Shown: positions 1-11,664, numbered from the stretch's first letter. The stretch: 64,000 nt of DNA from Theodoxus fluviatilis (GCA_034096865.1 JAWQFJ010028226.1:27501-91500), one strand, 5' to 3'. A program made the numbers and translations. Notes: a model not told the origin generated them from the letters alone.

Positions 1-624
1 CCCTGATTGGTCCCCGGGAACGTTGGGCTAATTGACAAATGCGCCAGCACCGCGCAATTAGAAGTCAGTGGCGGACCAGGGAAAATCTATTTAGTTTCCC
101 ATTGCTTAAACTGCGAGAGAATGAAAGAAAAATTGGTTTTAAATGCAGAGGCAGACGATCTCAACAGAACAAAGAATGCGTGAATTTTTCTCTTGGGATC
201 ATTATGGTATATACATTTTTAATGGGTACATTCTTGTCAAATACTTGGTTACAAAGTCGTAATGAAATTACAAAGCGAAGCAGTAGTTCAAAAGTGATTT
301 GACATTCAAAATCCATGGCAGCTAAGTGACTGTTGTCAAAGTCAACATTCAGTAATGTTTGTGGACCATTGGAAATGTATACTGGTTACGATTCTTTCAT
401 TACATGCAACTACCATTCATTTTGCAGACATTGTGGAAATGTCTGAATAAAAAAATATTTATAGTACTTTCATGGTGTTTTGTCCTAGACGATGACTTCG
501 AGGACTTCAGATGCTTGCAGATCTTTATATTCGACCATGAAAGACACAGCAAAACTCCAACACATCCAATGAAGTTCCGGTCAAAACAACCATTCCTTCT
601 AACCATGCAGCTTCTTCCAACTTA

Positions 625-626
<2 letters not shown>
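1..626. other. no recognised feature
   Basis: No homology, splice pattern or repeat was recognised here. It lies downstream of the minus-strand thioredoxin-like gene and may hold its 3' UTR. Confidence 0.4.

Positions 627-697
<71 letters not shown>
627..697. repeat. (CA)n microsatellite
   Basis: Uninterrupted CA dinucleotides, about 35 units, starting 29 bp downstream (minus sense) of the stop codon of the first thioredoxin-like gene. Confidence 0.97.
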
Positions 698-698
<1 letters not shown>

Positions 699-725
699 CG
701 TGTCTCCATTCAACCAGGCGACTGA

Positions 726-3531
726 CTACTTTGGGGAGGTGATCTTGGTCTCCTCCGAGTCCGAGAGTTCCCTGGAAGACCTAGCAGCCTCCGTCGCTTC
801 CGTAGGCCTGCATCTGTCGCAGTAGACCTCGCCCCTGAAGAGGATCCTGGAGGTAATGCCACGGCAGTCGTGTGCCATCAGACTCTTGATCTTTTCTAGC
901 ACCGTCTCCAGCCTGGAGCTGATCAACGTCTCCATCCGGACACCTCGTCTGAAGAACAGGAAGGCGGGCACAGCCACCACGTTGTACTCGGACGAAATTT
1001 CTGACCCCTCGTCCATGTCCACCTGCAGCTCAGAAGGGGAGTCTTACAGTGAACCACAGAATGAGCCATGCAGTGCGTCCAGTGGTGCGTCAAGCGATGA
1101 GTCACACAGTGAGTTAATAGTGCGTCTAAAATGGCGTCACACAGCGAGTGACGTGCTGAGTCACATCACACGTGCGTAGTGCGTCACGCAAAGAAACACA
1201 CAGTGCGTCACACAGTATTAGTCAAAAAGCTCGTCAACCAGCCCGTCGCACAATAACACACAGAGTGCGTCCCACAGTAAGTAACCCAGTGAGTCATCCA
1301 GCGTGCCATGCAGTGCGTCACACAGTAAGTCACCCAGTGAGTCATCCAGCTTTCCATACAGTGCTTCACGTAGTAAGTAACCCAGTGAGTCATCAAACGT
1401 GCCATACAGTGCGTCACACAGTAAGTCACCCAGTGAGTCATCCATCGTGCCATACAGTGCGTCACTCAGTAAGTCACCCAGTGAGTCATTCAGCGTGCCA
1501 TACAGTGCGTCACACAGTAAGTCACCCAGTGAGTCATCCAGCGTGCCATACAGTGCGTCACACAGTAAGTCACCCAGTGAGTCATCCTGCGTGCCATACA
1601 GTGTGTCACACAGTAAGTCACCCAGCGTTCCATACAGTGCGTCACACAGTAAGTCACCCAGTGAGTCATCCATCGTGCCATACAGTGCGTCACTCAGTAA
1701 GTCACCCAGTGAGTCATTCAGCGTGCCATACAGTGCGTCACACAGTAAGTCACCCGGTGAGTCATTCAGCGTGCCATACAGTGTGTCACACAGTAAGTCA
1801 CCCAGTGAGTCATCCAGCGTGCCATACAGTGCGTCACACAGTAAGTCACCCAGTGAGTCATCCAGCGTGCCATACAGTGCGTCACACGATGAGTCACACA
1901 ACGCATCGTACAGTGCGTCACGCCGTGCAGTCAGTGTTTGCAAATGTCATACAGAATGCCTCGTACGAAACATAAAACATGACAAACATGTTGTCACATG
2001 GAGCTTATAACGCAAAAAATGTCAGGAAAACTGATAAAAACGCATCCCATAGATTTATTTTTAATCAGGGCACAGCAATTCCATTTTTATAAAGTATTGT
2101 GTAAGCTTGATAATAACTTCTACAAGTCTGAAAATGCTAGAGAACTTACGAAAGCATACGTGACAACGATGATAACGATAACGCAGAGGTCGAGAACGAG
2201 GAAGAAGAAATCGAGAGGAGGAAGACAAGAATAAGGGCGAGAGCGTGAATGAGAACGATGGCGTTGAGTAGAGGAAGGATGGAGCATTATCGCAGGGGGA
2301 GGAAGGAAGCCAAGAGGCAGGTGACTAGAAAGGAGCAGAATTATTAGAGGAAGGGGTCGAAGCAGGAGAGAGAGAAGTAATAATTCTTCATGCTGAAAAG
2401 TTTCCTCCAGATCCTACTGTTCCTCCTCCGGCCTGTATTCTGGTCCTAATTCTCCTTGCCGTCCTCCTCCTTGCCTTCCTCCTCCTTGCCTTCCTCCTCC
2501 TTGCCTTCCTCCTCCTTGCCTTCCTCCTCCTTGCCGTCCTCCTCCTTGCCGTCCTCCTCCTTGCCCTCCTCCTCCTTGCCTTCCTCCTCCTTGCCGTCCT
2601 CCTCCTTGCCGTCCTCCTCCTTGCCCTCCTCCTCCTCATTGCACTCCTCCGTGCCCTCCTCCTCGCCTTCCTCCTTGCATTCTTGCCCTCCTCGTTGCCC
2701 TTCTCCTTTTCCTTGCCCACCTCCTCCTTGCCGTCCTCCTCCTTGCCGTCCTCCTCCTTGCCCTCCTCCTCCTTGCCGTCCTCCTCCTTGCCGTCCTCCT
2801 CCTTGCCCTCCTCCTCCTTGCCTTCCTCCTCCTTGCCGTCCTCCTCCTTGCCGTCCTCCTCCTTGCCGTCCTCCTCCTTGCCTTCCTCCTCCTTGCCTTC
2901 CTCCTTCTTGCCTTCCTCCTTCTTGCCTTCCTCCTTCTTGCCTTCCTCCTCCTTGCCTTCCTCCTTCTTGCCTTCCTCCTTCTTGCCTTCCTCCTCCTTG
3001 CCTTCCTCCTCTTTGCCGTTTTCCTCCTTGCCCTCCTCCTCCTTGCCTTCCTCCTCCTTGCCGTCCTCCTCCTTGCCGTCCTCCTCCTTGCCCTCCTCCT
3101 CCTTGCCGTCCTCCTCCTTGCCCTCCTCCTCCTTGCCTTCCTCCTCCTTGCCGTCCTCCTCCTTGCCGTCCTCCTCCTTGCCGTCCTCCTCCTTGCCGTC
3201 CTCCTCCTTGCCGTCCTCCTCCTTGCCGTCCTCCTCCTTGCCGTCCTCCTCCTTGCCGTCCTCCTCCTTGCCGTCCTCCTCCTTGCCCTCCTCCTCCTCA
3301 TTGCACTCCTCCGTGCCCTCCTCCTCGCCTTCCTCCTTGCATTCTTGCCCTCCTCGTTGCCCTTCTCCTTCTCCTTGCCCACCTCCTCGCCCCCATCCTT
3401 GCCCTCTCCCCTCCTCCTCCTCCTGCTGTACCACGAGGAGAAAAAGAAAAAAATAAGATTTCCTTATGCTGATGTTGTTGCTGCTACTACTATTACTACC
3501 GCTACTACAACGACCGCTACTACTACGACCG

Positions 3532-3606
<75 letters not shown>

Positions 3607-3630
3607 TTACTACCGCTACTACAACGACCG

Positions 3631-3702
<72 letters not shown>

Positions 3703-3957
3703 TTTCTGCAGCAGGTACTCGCATCACTACCCTTTACTTGTTGCAAAAGTGGCAGTCCAGTGTTACATGGGGACACAAGCACTCACACGACAGTAGACAA
3801 CGTTGCTCTCCTTCTTGAGCGACAGCAGGACCTGGGGACTAAGGTAGCGGCAGGGCCGGCACCAGGAGGTGAAGAACTCCACGATAATCATCTTGTTGCC
3901 GGACAAGCGGTGCCGCTTCTGCAGCTGCTGCAGAGTGGTCAAGAGATGAATATTCAT
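726..3957 (-). CDS. thioredoxin-fold protein A, two exons, WCRPC active site
   Basis: Coding exons complement(join(726..1022, 3787..3957)), 155 residues. Exon 1 (57 aa) starts at the ATG at 3957; an in-frame TAG lies three codons upstream. The donor is CGT|GTGAGT and the acceptor is CTGCAG|GTG, phase 0. The thioredoxin fold is clear: beta strand MIIVEFF, active site W32-C33-R34-P35-C36, 'VDMDEGSEISSEYNV' matching the usual VDVDEN region, and the cis-proline strand V75-P76 followed by FLFFRRG. The Arg in place of Gly between the cysteines is unusual. The tail beyond the fold, about residues 105-155, is longer than in classical thioredoxins (~105 aa) and carries a second CxxC, C125-D-R-C128. 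As a family, such proteins reduce or exchange disulfides; substrate and location are not evident, and no signal peptide is seen. The intron (2,764 bp) is mostly minisatellite. It could be a pseudogene, but both exons are open and the splice sites are intact. Confidence 0.82.
1180..1935. repeat. 48-bp minisatellite in thioredoxin A intron
   Basis: Direct repeats with a 48-bp period, for example CCCAGTGAGTCATCCA at 1285, 1333 and 1381, about 15 copies with one shortened unit near 1615-1640. Units degrade toward the exon-2 side (1080-1180). The period is a multiple of three, so several frames stay open on both strands (up to 267 codons); these are not taken as genes. Confidence 0.95.
1936..2455. 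other. unique intron sequence of thioredoxin A
   Basis: Non-repetitive, AT-rich to purine-rich stretch between two minisatellites. No exon-like or regulatory feature recognised. Confidence 0.5.
2456..3390. repeat. 15-bp minisatellite (GTCCTCCTCCTTGCC)n
   Basis: About 55 copies of a 15-bp pyrimidine-rich unit. A degenerate segment beginning CCTCATTGCACTCCTCC occurs at 2633 and again 662 bp later at 3295, so the array contains an internal duplication of its own edge. Read on the minus strand (sense of the host gene) the unit encodes Gly-Lys-Glu-Glu-Asp. Confidence 0.95.
3480..3706. repeat. (TAC)n trinucleotide repeat
   Basis: Long runs of TAC broken by two short CTACAACGACCG-like interruptions, 81 bp from the donor of exon 1 of the thioredoxin-like gene. 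On the minus strand this is (GTA)n/(AGT)n. Confidence 0.95.
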
Positions 3958-5837
3958 GACAAGCTATGGCAGCCGTCACTGCACTGCAGAGTTCAGTCAA
4001 ACCTGAAGTTCCGCTCCAGGAGTTTTCGTTACTTTGGCTCTAAATGGTTTTTTCTCTCTGGTGCTGCCTCGCCGTCTGCTGTGACGTGGGCATGACGTCT
4101 GCAAAAGATAAAGTTCTGCTTCGACTGAAAAGGCTCTCTTTTAACAACATTAACTCTGAAAATTGCAACACCAGCTACATGGACGAGACTGAACATCAAC
4201 GACAGACTACAAGAACAGCCAGAGAGTCACCCCCAGTGGCTAGGAAGAGAGTGGGCACCACTTCTATGAAGACTGGGGTGGACATCTAGACTCTGTGTCC
4301 AGGTGGTTCCAGGTGAGAGTGAAAGAGACCCTGAGGATCGCAGCACGCGAGACGTGGTCAGACAACTGCTACTTCTGTTTACAGCAGTCTCGTTCCACCA
4401 CACGGGATGAGCACCAGTAGGACTGAGTGAACTTTCAATTTTTTTTTTAAACCAACATCGTCACTCGCTGAAGAGTGCCTCTGGAGAGTGGAAGAAAATT
4501 CTGCATATTAACCTCGTTAATACTAAAAGTCAACAGTTTACAATAAATTGACTGCCATTGAGCGCTGCACTTGAAAAAGCAACTTACTCGAGGTATAAAA
4601 TTCTTGGTCTTGTCATTATAACGAAGACAAGACTAGCTAGAGAGCACTCAGAGAGCGCCAGCCTCCACTAAGGAAGCCACACTTTCTCTTCCATGGTCTG
4701 TGTCAATCATTCAGGCGGGATGTTCTGCTAGCCCATTCTGTAAACCCGAGTCAGTTTACTAGAATGCTGCTAGCCAGGCCTGACGACACGAAGTTTAGTT
4801 CATTTCAGCGGCTGAAAGCGATTTCTGAGTGCCGAACGCATACGACGACGTCATCAATAGTTTGACATTAACTTCGTGAAATGCGATGAAAGTTATCTTT
4901 TTGGTCGAATTTCCAAAACGAGAGAACAGATGACCTCCAAAATTTAATGGATTCTTTCTTCTGTGAAACTCTGACCTTCTACAAAATTTGATCAGGATCC
5001 GTTTCGAATTTTTAGAGTTATATTGCTAACTAATTCACTAATTAACGAATCGAAGGTAAAACATAAACCCCTTGGCAGAGGTGACAAGGATACAACATAG
5101 ACAAGAGAGGCGAACATTTTCTACTAAACAGTTTTCGTCAGGCGCAAGATGTGAAAGTAAAGGTAAAAGTGTTATTTCTATTGGCACTTTTTACCCATTG
5201 ATGAGGACTCGAACCACACTTATAGGGGGACGAGCAACTATCTCGAAACTACGAAGTGAATTTGCTCATCTTAAAAAATATATATTAATCAAGACCAATA
5301 AAGTTGTTTTTCGTCCGTACGACTGAAAATCCTACATTTGTTGTTGTGTCATATTAACATACTGACCACTAGGATAGCGCGGCGGTGAAGTAGGAATATC
5401 GAATCCCTGGTTTACTGAAGGATGACACGCTTCGGGCTTCGCCCTTCCTCCGTTTCCATTATTGAACCAACCGTGCTGCCTCTTCGGACGCTAAAAAAAA
5501 TCCAGAATCGCGACAATCACTAATATACACTCGACACGAGAGAGATAACTGCAAAAACACGAAAGAAAAATAGCGTGTATCATATCTGAAGGTGTACCTC
5601 CACGTTTCCATGTAACTTTATATGAATTCTTGCCGTGAATGATTATAGAAGACACCACCATGTGACGGTTGCAAATTATGGAAGCCGACTTGGCAAATAT
5701 GGCGATTTCCTTTTTAAAAAATCAAATCATATTTCAACCATAAAAACCACACTATACTGAGAGCTCGCTTGGAGCAAGCATGCTGAATACGGTCTGAGGT
5801 TTGTGAGCTTTTGTAGAGTTTTGAATTTGATTATGAT
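3958..5837. other. upstream region of thioredoxin A; no gene seen
   Basis: No coding homology recognised. It should contain the promoter of the minus-strand thioredoxin-like gene, but no distinct core promoter motif could be assigned. Confidence 0.4.
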
Positions 5838-6590
5838 GATAATGGATATTTCTATAGCGCTTATTCTCAGGTGAGCTCTAAGCGCTTTACAATCTCGTTC
5901 ACATCACAAGCAGACAATCAGATACAAGAAAATCACGTAGGCAATCAACACTAGCAGCAAAATCACGTACAATCAGAGCAAGCATACAAACACATAACAT
6001 TAACAAGCAAGCAGGCAGAATAATCAAACACAGTTGAAGCAAGCATACAACAAAAGAAAATAAACAAACAAGCAGGCTAAATAATCGAACACAATCAAGC
6101 AGGCATACCAACACAGTAAATAAACAAGCAAGCAGACAACCAATCGACAATCAAAACAAGAATGAAATAAGCAAATGAAGAGAACAAACAAGCAAGCAAA
6201 CACAAACGAGATAAGTGAATCAAAAACAAAATATTTACAAAATACAATTACGAGAATGTGTACGGGGAGCTGTGAAGTTGAGCGGGTGGGGTCAGTGGGA
6301 GGGAGGGAGGGGGGGGGGGGGGGGTATTTAGCAGATGTGTATGCAAGAGAGAACAGGTGTCTCTTTAGATCAGCGCGGAAAGAGTCAGACTCGGAAGAGG
6401 GATACAGACGAAGATTAGCAGGAAGAGAGTTCCAGACGAGAGGAGCGGAGGCAAAGAAAGAGCGGTCACCAAAAGATGATTTCATTTTACGAGGGACGAT
6501 GGGCCAGATTACAGTGAGAACATTGCTGTACATTTGTTTATTTCTTAATTTTAAATGAGACGATGGCCGCCAGTTTAGGCTGCCCAATCA
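5838..6590 (-). mobile_element. LINE 3' fragment (L2/CR1-like)
   Basis: Minus-strand relic of a non-LTR retrotransposon. Residues encoded near 6330-6520 match the C-terminal block of such reverse transcriptases (FGDRSFFASAPLVWNSLPAN, then SFRADLKRHLFSLAY). The 3' end at 5838-5890 reads, on the minus strand, TTGTAAAGCGCTTAGAGCT then AATAAGCGCTATAGAAATAT and ATTATCATCATAAT, the familiar 3' UTR of this group. The 5' part, with endonuclease and RT core, is missing. A run of 18 G at 6309-6326 interrupts it. Confidence 0.82.
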
Positions 6591-8215
6591 ATACTAGTTA
6601 CAAAAAGGGGAAGGAAGACTTTAGCTTTGCGCTGCTGAGTGAAATTTGTGATCCCTGGAATGTATCGCAGACAGAAAGTTATAGACTGACAGAGAGAAAA
6701 CTTGGTGAGGTCGCCGTTTTCAACTGACATGAACTTACGAGAGGGTGTTCAAGGGGGTTAACTCCAAATCTAATTGCTCTGGCCCCAAATGCTTTGCCGT
6801 TAACGCCTTGCACTGTCCGTGGCTGTGGTAAGCACCGATAACTTCACTGGAGTCCATTCATGCGGGTACGCTGCAAATTTACATGATTGCCGCCAAGAAG
6901 ACGCGGGTTGAAAAAGAGGTTCTCAAGGGAAGATAACTCTAATTGCTCTAGCTTCAGTTGCTGTGCAGCTGTAATGGAAAGTGCGGCTGATGATGTTCCA
7001 TATCTGTAGGCGTACCCTTTCGCTGAGTAAAACACGCCACAGTACTTATGCTTGTAGTTGTCTTTGTACCATGCTTGCACTTTATGCTTGGACCATGTAT
7101 CACCAATGCAGTTCCAAGATAATCACTTTGTACTTGACAGTGCAATACTCAGGTGTTGCACAGGGTATGGCAGAGATGACTTGTCAAATAGTGCAGCTTT
7201 GTTCTTGATGAAGTCGACACGTCGGTTGGAATGTTCAGCCTGGAATAAGGCCCAAGATAGGTGTGGGGAGTCTGCTGAAATATCGTGTCTCCAAGAACTG
7301 ACGAAGGAAATGAGTGTTCACCAATCGTCCTCTCGCCATTTCCTTGATCTCCTCTTTGTTTTCCCCACCTGGTGTCGTGTCCTTTGGGACACATTTGGCA
7401 AGGCCTGCCCATCTTGAAACATGCTAGCATCACGAACTTCATCTTACTGACAATGGTTAGGACATCTTCGCATGTTCCGATGGCCCCCTCTGATTTTGTT
7501 GCACGTTTCGTGCCTTTTCCCTCCAATCGAGTCAACCTACACTGGCCGCATCGCTCGCTATTAATTTGCATCGAATGATCATGAATCAGTTCAAAGAAGC
7601 GTGGACAATTGAAGTACATTTCATGTCATACTTTGGCTTCGTGTCTGGCAATCATTTCTCAGTCATGGCGGAACAGGAATTCGGTAGTCTGTTCGATAGT
7701 CTCAAAGCACAGGGAACCTTATAATTTGAAGACGGTCTACTGAGGGGAGAAACAGTACCCTACTGCATTAGTCCTTCCATTCCGAGAGGAAGTTATCAAC
7801 ATCGCATTGCACCCCGACGTTCACTAAGGGGTCGTGGGTTCGGTCCTGATCCAAGGTCGGTGGCTTTATTGATAATTTGTGGGATTTCTGTTCTGCGTTC
7901 GAAACAGAAATTTAACGCCTACTAAAGATGAAATGAACTATAACTATAAATCAAGCGAAAATTAATCACTGGCCCATACCTAAATTTTGCCTTGAAAAAA
8001 TTGCGACGCAAGTATACGAACATCCTGAACCGCCCCAACACGGAAGAGCAGTGTCCGTTAGTCTCTCCCCTTTTCACTGTACACATCACGTAACTGGCTT
8101 GTGTCACTGCACTCTTTCTTTTCACATTTTGAGACAGATAATATTCACAGACAGAACAGCATAAACGTTGAGTTATTGCAGGAAACACAATAAAGAGTGA
8201 CGAAATGAGCTTTTT
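6591..8215. other. no gene recognised; possible SINE fragment near 7770-7915
   Basis: No coding homology or splice pattern found. GTGGGTTCGGTCCTG near 7827-7841 resembles a tRNA B box (GGTTCRANYCC), so 7770-7915 may be a decayed tRNA-derived SINE; the matching A box was not seen. Confidence 0.35.
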
Positions 8216-8224
8216 TTTAAAAAC

Positions 8225-8227
<3 letters not shown>

Positions 8228-8290
<63 letters not shown>

Positions 8291-8313
8291 TAGTGGTAGT
8301 AGTGGTAGTAGTA
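8228..8313. repeat. (TAG)n microsatellite
   Basis: Trinucleotide TAG run with a few TGG variants at its right end. Confidence 0.95.
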
Positions 8314-8350
8314 ATGAGAATGTATGTAGCTAAAACCTTCCTTTGCCCAT

Positions 8351-8354
<4 letters not shown>

Positions 8355-8410
<56 letters not shown>

Positions 8411-8429
8411 TCTCTCCCTCTCCCTCTCC

Positions 8430-8478
<49 letters not shown>

Positions 8479-8517
8479 CATCTCTCTCGCTCTCTCCATC
8501 TCTCTCTCGCTCTCTCT

Positions 8518-8555
<38 letters not shown>
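8355..8555. repeat. (TC)n microsatellite, interrupted
   Basis: Long CT tract with CCCTC, TTTCTC and CATCTC interruptions. Confidence 0.95.
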
Positions 8556-8557
<2 letters not shown>

Positions 8558-9027
8558 CTCTCTGGTTTTCCTCTGTTCATTCATTTGCACATAAATGTTT
8601 CGAAATAAAAATGTCACTCCGCAGAATCCATTCTTGCCAAGCCGAGAAGAACTTGCAACAGAAGCTCGCTGCCATCCAAGAACACAGACCCTGGGAGGAC
8701 TCGCCTCGTGAGAGGAAACTCTTCCCAGCGTGTTACCAGATAACAACAACGGCCATCCTCAGGGCCACGTACTTTTCTTTCTCGAGAAAGAATACAATTA
8801 TATTGTCCGGTCTAGTGTCACCCCATTTTTCCCTTTTCTGAATCAATTCTACGTATGGTAATGTATAAGCCGAACCAAAGCAATTTAAAGAAAGACATAA
8901 AATTATTTATTAAAGCACGTAGTTTAATAGAATAAGTGATTGTGCTGCAGTATCTCCATAGCGACAATTTCCATGAACCACTGCGACCAAAACAAAATGA
9001 AAGCGCTAATTGTTCTCTCTCAAAAAT
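8556..9027. other. no recognised feature
   Basis: Non-repetitive sequence with no homology recognised. Confidence 0.4.
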
Positions 9028-10136
9028 AACAAGAAGGGCAAAGCCCATACGACTCACATGCTTGACCTTGACCTTTATATGACCTTGACCTTCAGGTGAC
9101 CTTCAAGGTCAAGGTCAAACAACTAAACCTACCAATGACATCATAAACTAAGAAATGCTTTACACATTTTTCCTACCAAAATACATGTGACCTTGACCCA
9201 AGGTCAAGGTCATCAAAGGTCATGCAACACAAGCTGTTAATGCAAGACATAGGAAGCACAATGGTGCTTATTGGCACTTTCTACCATGAGATATAGTCAC
9301 TTTTAGTGGTTCACTACCCCATTTTGGTCACATTTCATAAGGGTCAAAGTGACCTTGACCTTGATGATATGTGACCAAATGTGTCTCATCATGAAAGTAT
9401 AACATGTGCCCCACATAATTATTAAGTTTGAAACAGTTATCTTCCATAGTTCAGGGTCAAGGTCACTTCAAAATATGTATATAATCCAACTTTGAAGAGC
9501 TCCTGTGACCTTGACCATGAAGCAAGGTCAACCAAACTGGTATCAAAAGATAGGGCTTTCTTTGCCCTATATACCATATATAGGTCAGGGCCCGTATTCA
9601 CAACGGCGATTTATCGGCGATTTATTTTAACTCCGATTTATCTCTAAACTCAGACGATTCCAACTGCCCGTTCCGCTCTCCCTTGGCTGTAAACCAGTAT
9701 ACATAGCAAAGCGCAACCTAGGATCCTCTGACGAGCGTACCTTATCTAACCGATCAAGATAACGCGGGGATAGGGGATAAATCGAGTGTTAAAAAGATAA
9801 ATCGCCGTTGTGAATACGGGCCCAGGTATCCAATCTCAAAAACTTTAGAGAAAATTGAGAAAATGTGAAAAATGACTGTTTTTTAGACAACATTTATGGC
9901 CCCTGCGACCTTGACCTTGAAGCAAGGACAAGTCACTATGTATGTTTTTTGAGGCCTTGCCATCATACACCATCATGCCAAATTGGGTGTTGATAGACTT
10001 AATAGTCTCCGAGAAAAATCCAACGTTAAAGTTTTTCACGGACGCCCGGACGCCCGGACGCCCGGACGCCCGGACGCCCGGACGGACGACACGGGTGAGT
10101 ACATAGACTCACTTTTGCTTCGCATGTGAGTCAAAA
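9028..10136 (+). mobile_element. half-site-rich dispersed element, copy 1
   Basis: First of several copies of a long non-coding repeat. It opens with AAGAAGGGCAAAGCCCATAC and GACTCACATG (9051-9060) and closes with CATGTGAGTC (10123-10132), so its ends are inverted repeats, as in a non-autonomous DNA transposon. The body holds many TGACCTTGACC/GGTCAAGGTCA motifs, including a perfect 11-bp inverted pair with a 3-nt loop at 9188-9212. Near the right end is a short GGACGCCC tandem array (10041-10084). A MITE is inserted at 9588-9823. No ORF of note. Confidence 0.8.
9588..9823. mobile_element. 236-bp MITE nested in the dispersed element
   Basis: Ends are near-perfect inverted repeats: GGGCCCGTATTCACAACGGC at the left and its complement at the right, extending about 26 bp into GATTTATC/GATAAATC. 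The site is uninterrupted in the related copies (for example around 34875-34885), which proves insertion. AGG occurs on both sides, compatible with a 3-bp target duplication. TIR style and target size fit a PIF/Harbinger-type MITE, but the family is inferred. Confidence 0.88.
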
Positions 10137-10535
10137 ATTTTTGGAATCAAGTCAAAGATCACGATCCAGAGTCAGTGATGAGGTCAAAGAGTCAGTGATG
10201 AGGTCAAAGAGTCAGTGATGAGGTCAAAGAGTCACCTCTTTTGTGGCAAATGGCGGTTAAAGCACGCTATCCTACAACGTAACCCTCATTCACACTAACA
10301 GAACAACGGACAAAAATACGAGACCGCTGGTCTCCAAAATTTCAGTCTGACTTGGCAGGGGAAGTAACTCGTGAATTCCTCGAAAGGTGATTGTATCAGC
10401 CTCATGGTCTAGGAGCAGACAACTCCAATCTCTCTCGATGCTCCACTGTCAAGACCTCTCCCAGTTAATGCGGCCTGTGTAGAGCGGGTTCTGACAAAGT
10501 CAGTCATATAGTCACTACGAACTTTGTTTGCCTAC

Positions 10536-10575
<40 letters not shown>

Positions 10576-10585
10576 TGTGTGTGAG

Positions 10586-10655
<70 letters not shown>

Positions 10656-10781
10656 CAGCGGTAGCAGCAAATTAACAGTACGTATAGGACAGCAAGAGCA
10701 CGAGAAGAAATACTATTATATGACGGAGAGATGAAATCACCAGGGCAGGGCTATGGAATGGCGAAACTCGATCCGAGGAAA
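10137..10781. repeat. short tandem repeats between two element copies
   Basis: A 22-bp unit (GAGTCAGTGATGAGGTCAAA core) is repeated three times at 10169-10235. A (TC)n run at 10541-10571 is followed by (AG)n at 10596-10653, so the two tracts are mutually complementary and could fold as a hairpin. Otherwise nothing recognised. Confidence 0.85.
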
Positions 10782-11664
10782 AACAAGAAGAGCAAAGCCC
10801 ATACGACTCACATGCTTGACCTTGACCTTTACATGACCTTGACCTTCAGGTGACCTTCAAGGTCAAGGTCAATCAACTACACCTACCAATGACATCATAC
10901 ACTAAACTAAGAAATGCTTTACACATTTTTCCTACCAAAATACATGTGACCTTGACCAAGGTCAAGATCATTCAAGGTCATGCAACACAAAGATGTTAAT
11001 TCAAGACAGAGGAAGCACAATGGTGCTTATTGGCACTTTCTACCATGAGATATAGTCACTTTTAGTGGTTCACTACCCCATTTTGGTCACATTTCATTAG
11101 GGTCAAAGTGACGTTGACCTTGATGATATGTGACCAAATGTGTCTCATGATGAAAGTATAACATGTGCCCCACATAATTATTAAGTTTGAAACAGTTATC
11201 TTCCATAGTTCAGGGTCAAGATCACTTCAAAATATGTATACAATCCAACTTTGAAGAGCTCCTGTGACCTTGACCTTGAAGCAAGGTCAACCAAACTGGT
11301 ATAAAAAATAGGGCTTTCTTTGCCCTATATATCATGTAAAGGTGAGGTATCCAATCTCAAAAACTTTAGAGAAAATTGAGAAAATGTGAAAAATGACTGT
11401 TTTTTAGACAACATTTATGGTCCCTGCGACCTTGACCTTGAAGCAAGGTCAAGTCACCATGTATGTTTTTTGAGGCCTTGTCATCATACACCATCATGCC
11501 AAATTGGGTGTTGATAGACTTAATAGTCTCCGAGAAAAATCCAACGTTAAAGTTTTAAACGGACGCCCGGACGCCCGGACGCCCACGCCCGGACGCCCGG
11601 ACGCCCGGACGGACGACACGGGTGAGTACATAGACTCACTTTTGCTTCGCATGTGAGTCAAAAA
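10782..11664 (+). mobile_element. half-site-rich dispersed element, copy 2
   Basis: Same orientation and order as copy 1, about 600 bp downstream of it, without the MITE. Same left end (AGCAAAGCCCATACGACTCA), GGACGCCC tandem near the right end, and CATGTGAGTC terminus. Confidence 0.85.

Noticed and set aside
1172..1975. 267-codon plus-strand frame of SHPVSHPACHTVRHTV repeats
   Set aside because: Translation of a 48-bp intronic minisatellite; the opposite strand is equally open.
2388..3782. 464-codon minus-strand open frame (poly-Ser, GKEED and ARRRT repeats)
   Set aside because: Entirely made of 3- and 15-bp tandem repeats inside an intron of the thioredoxin-like gene; open on both strands because periods are multiples of three.
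7827..7841. tRNA gene suggested by a B-box-like sequence
   Set aside because: No matching A box or cloverleaf could be drawn; at most a SINE relic.
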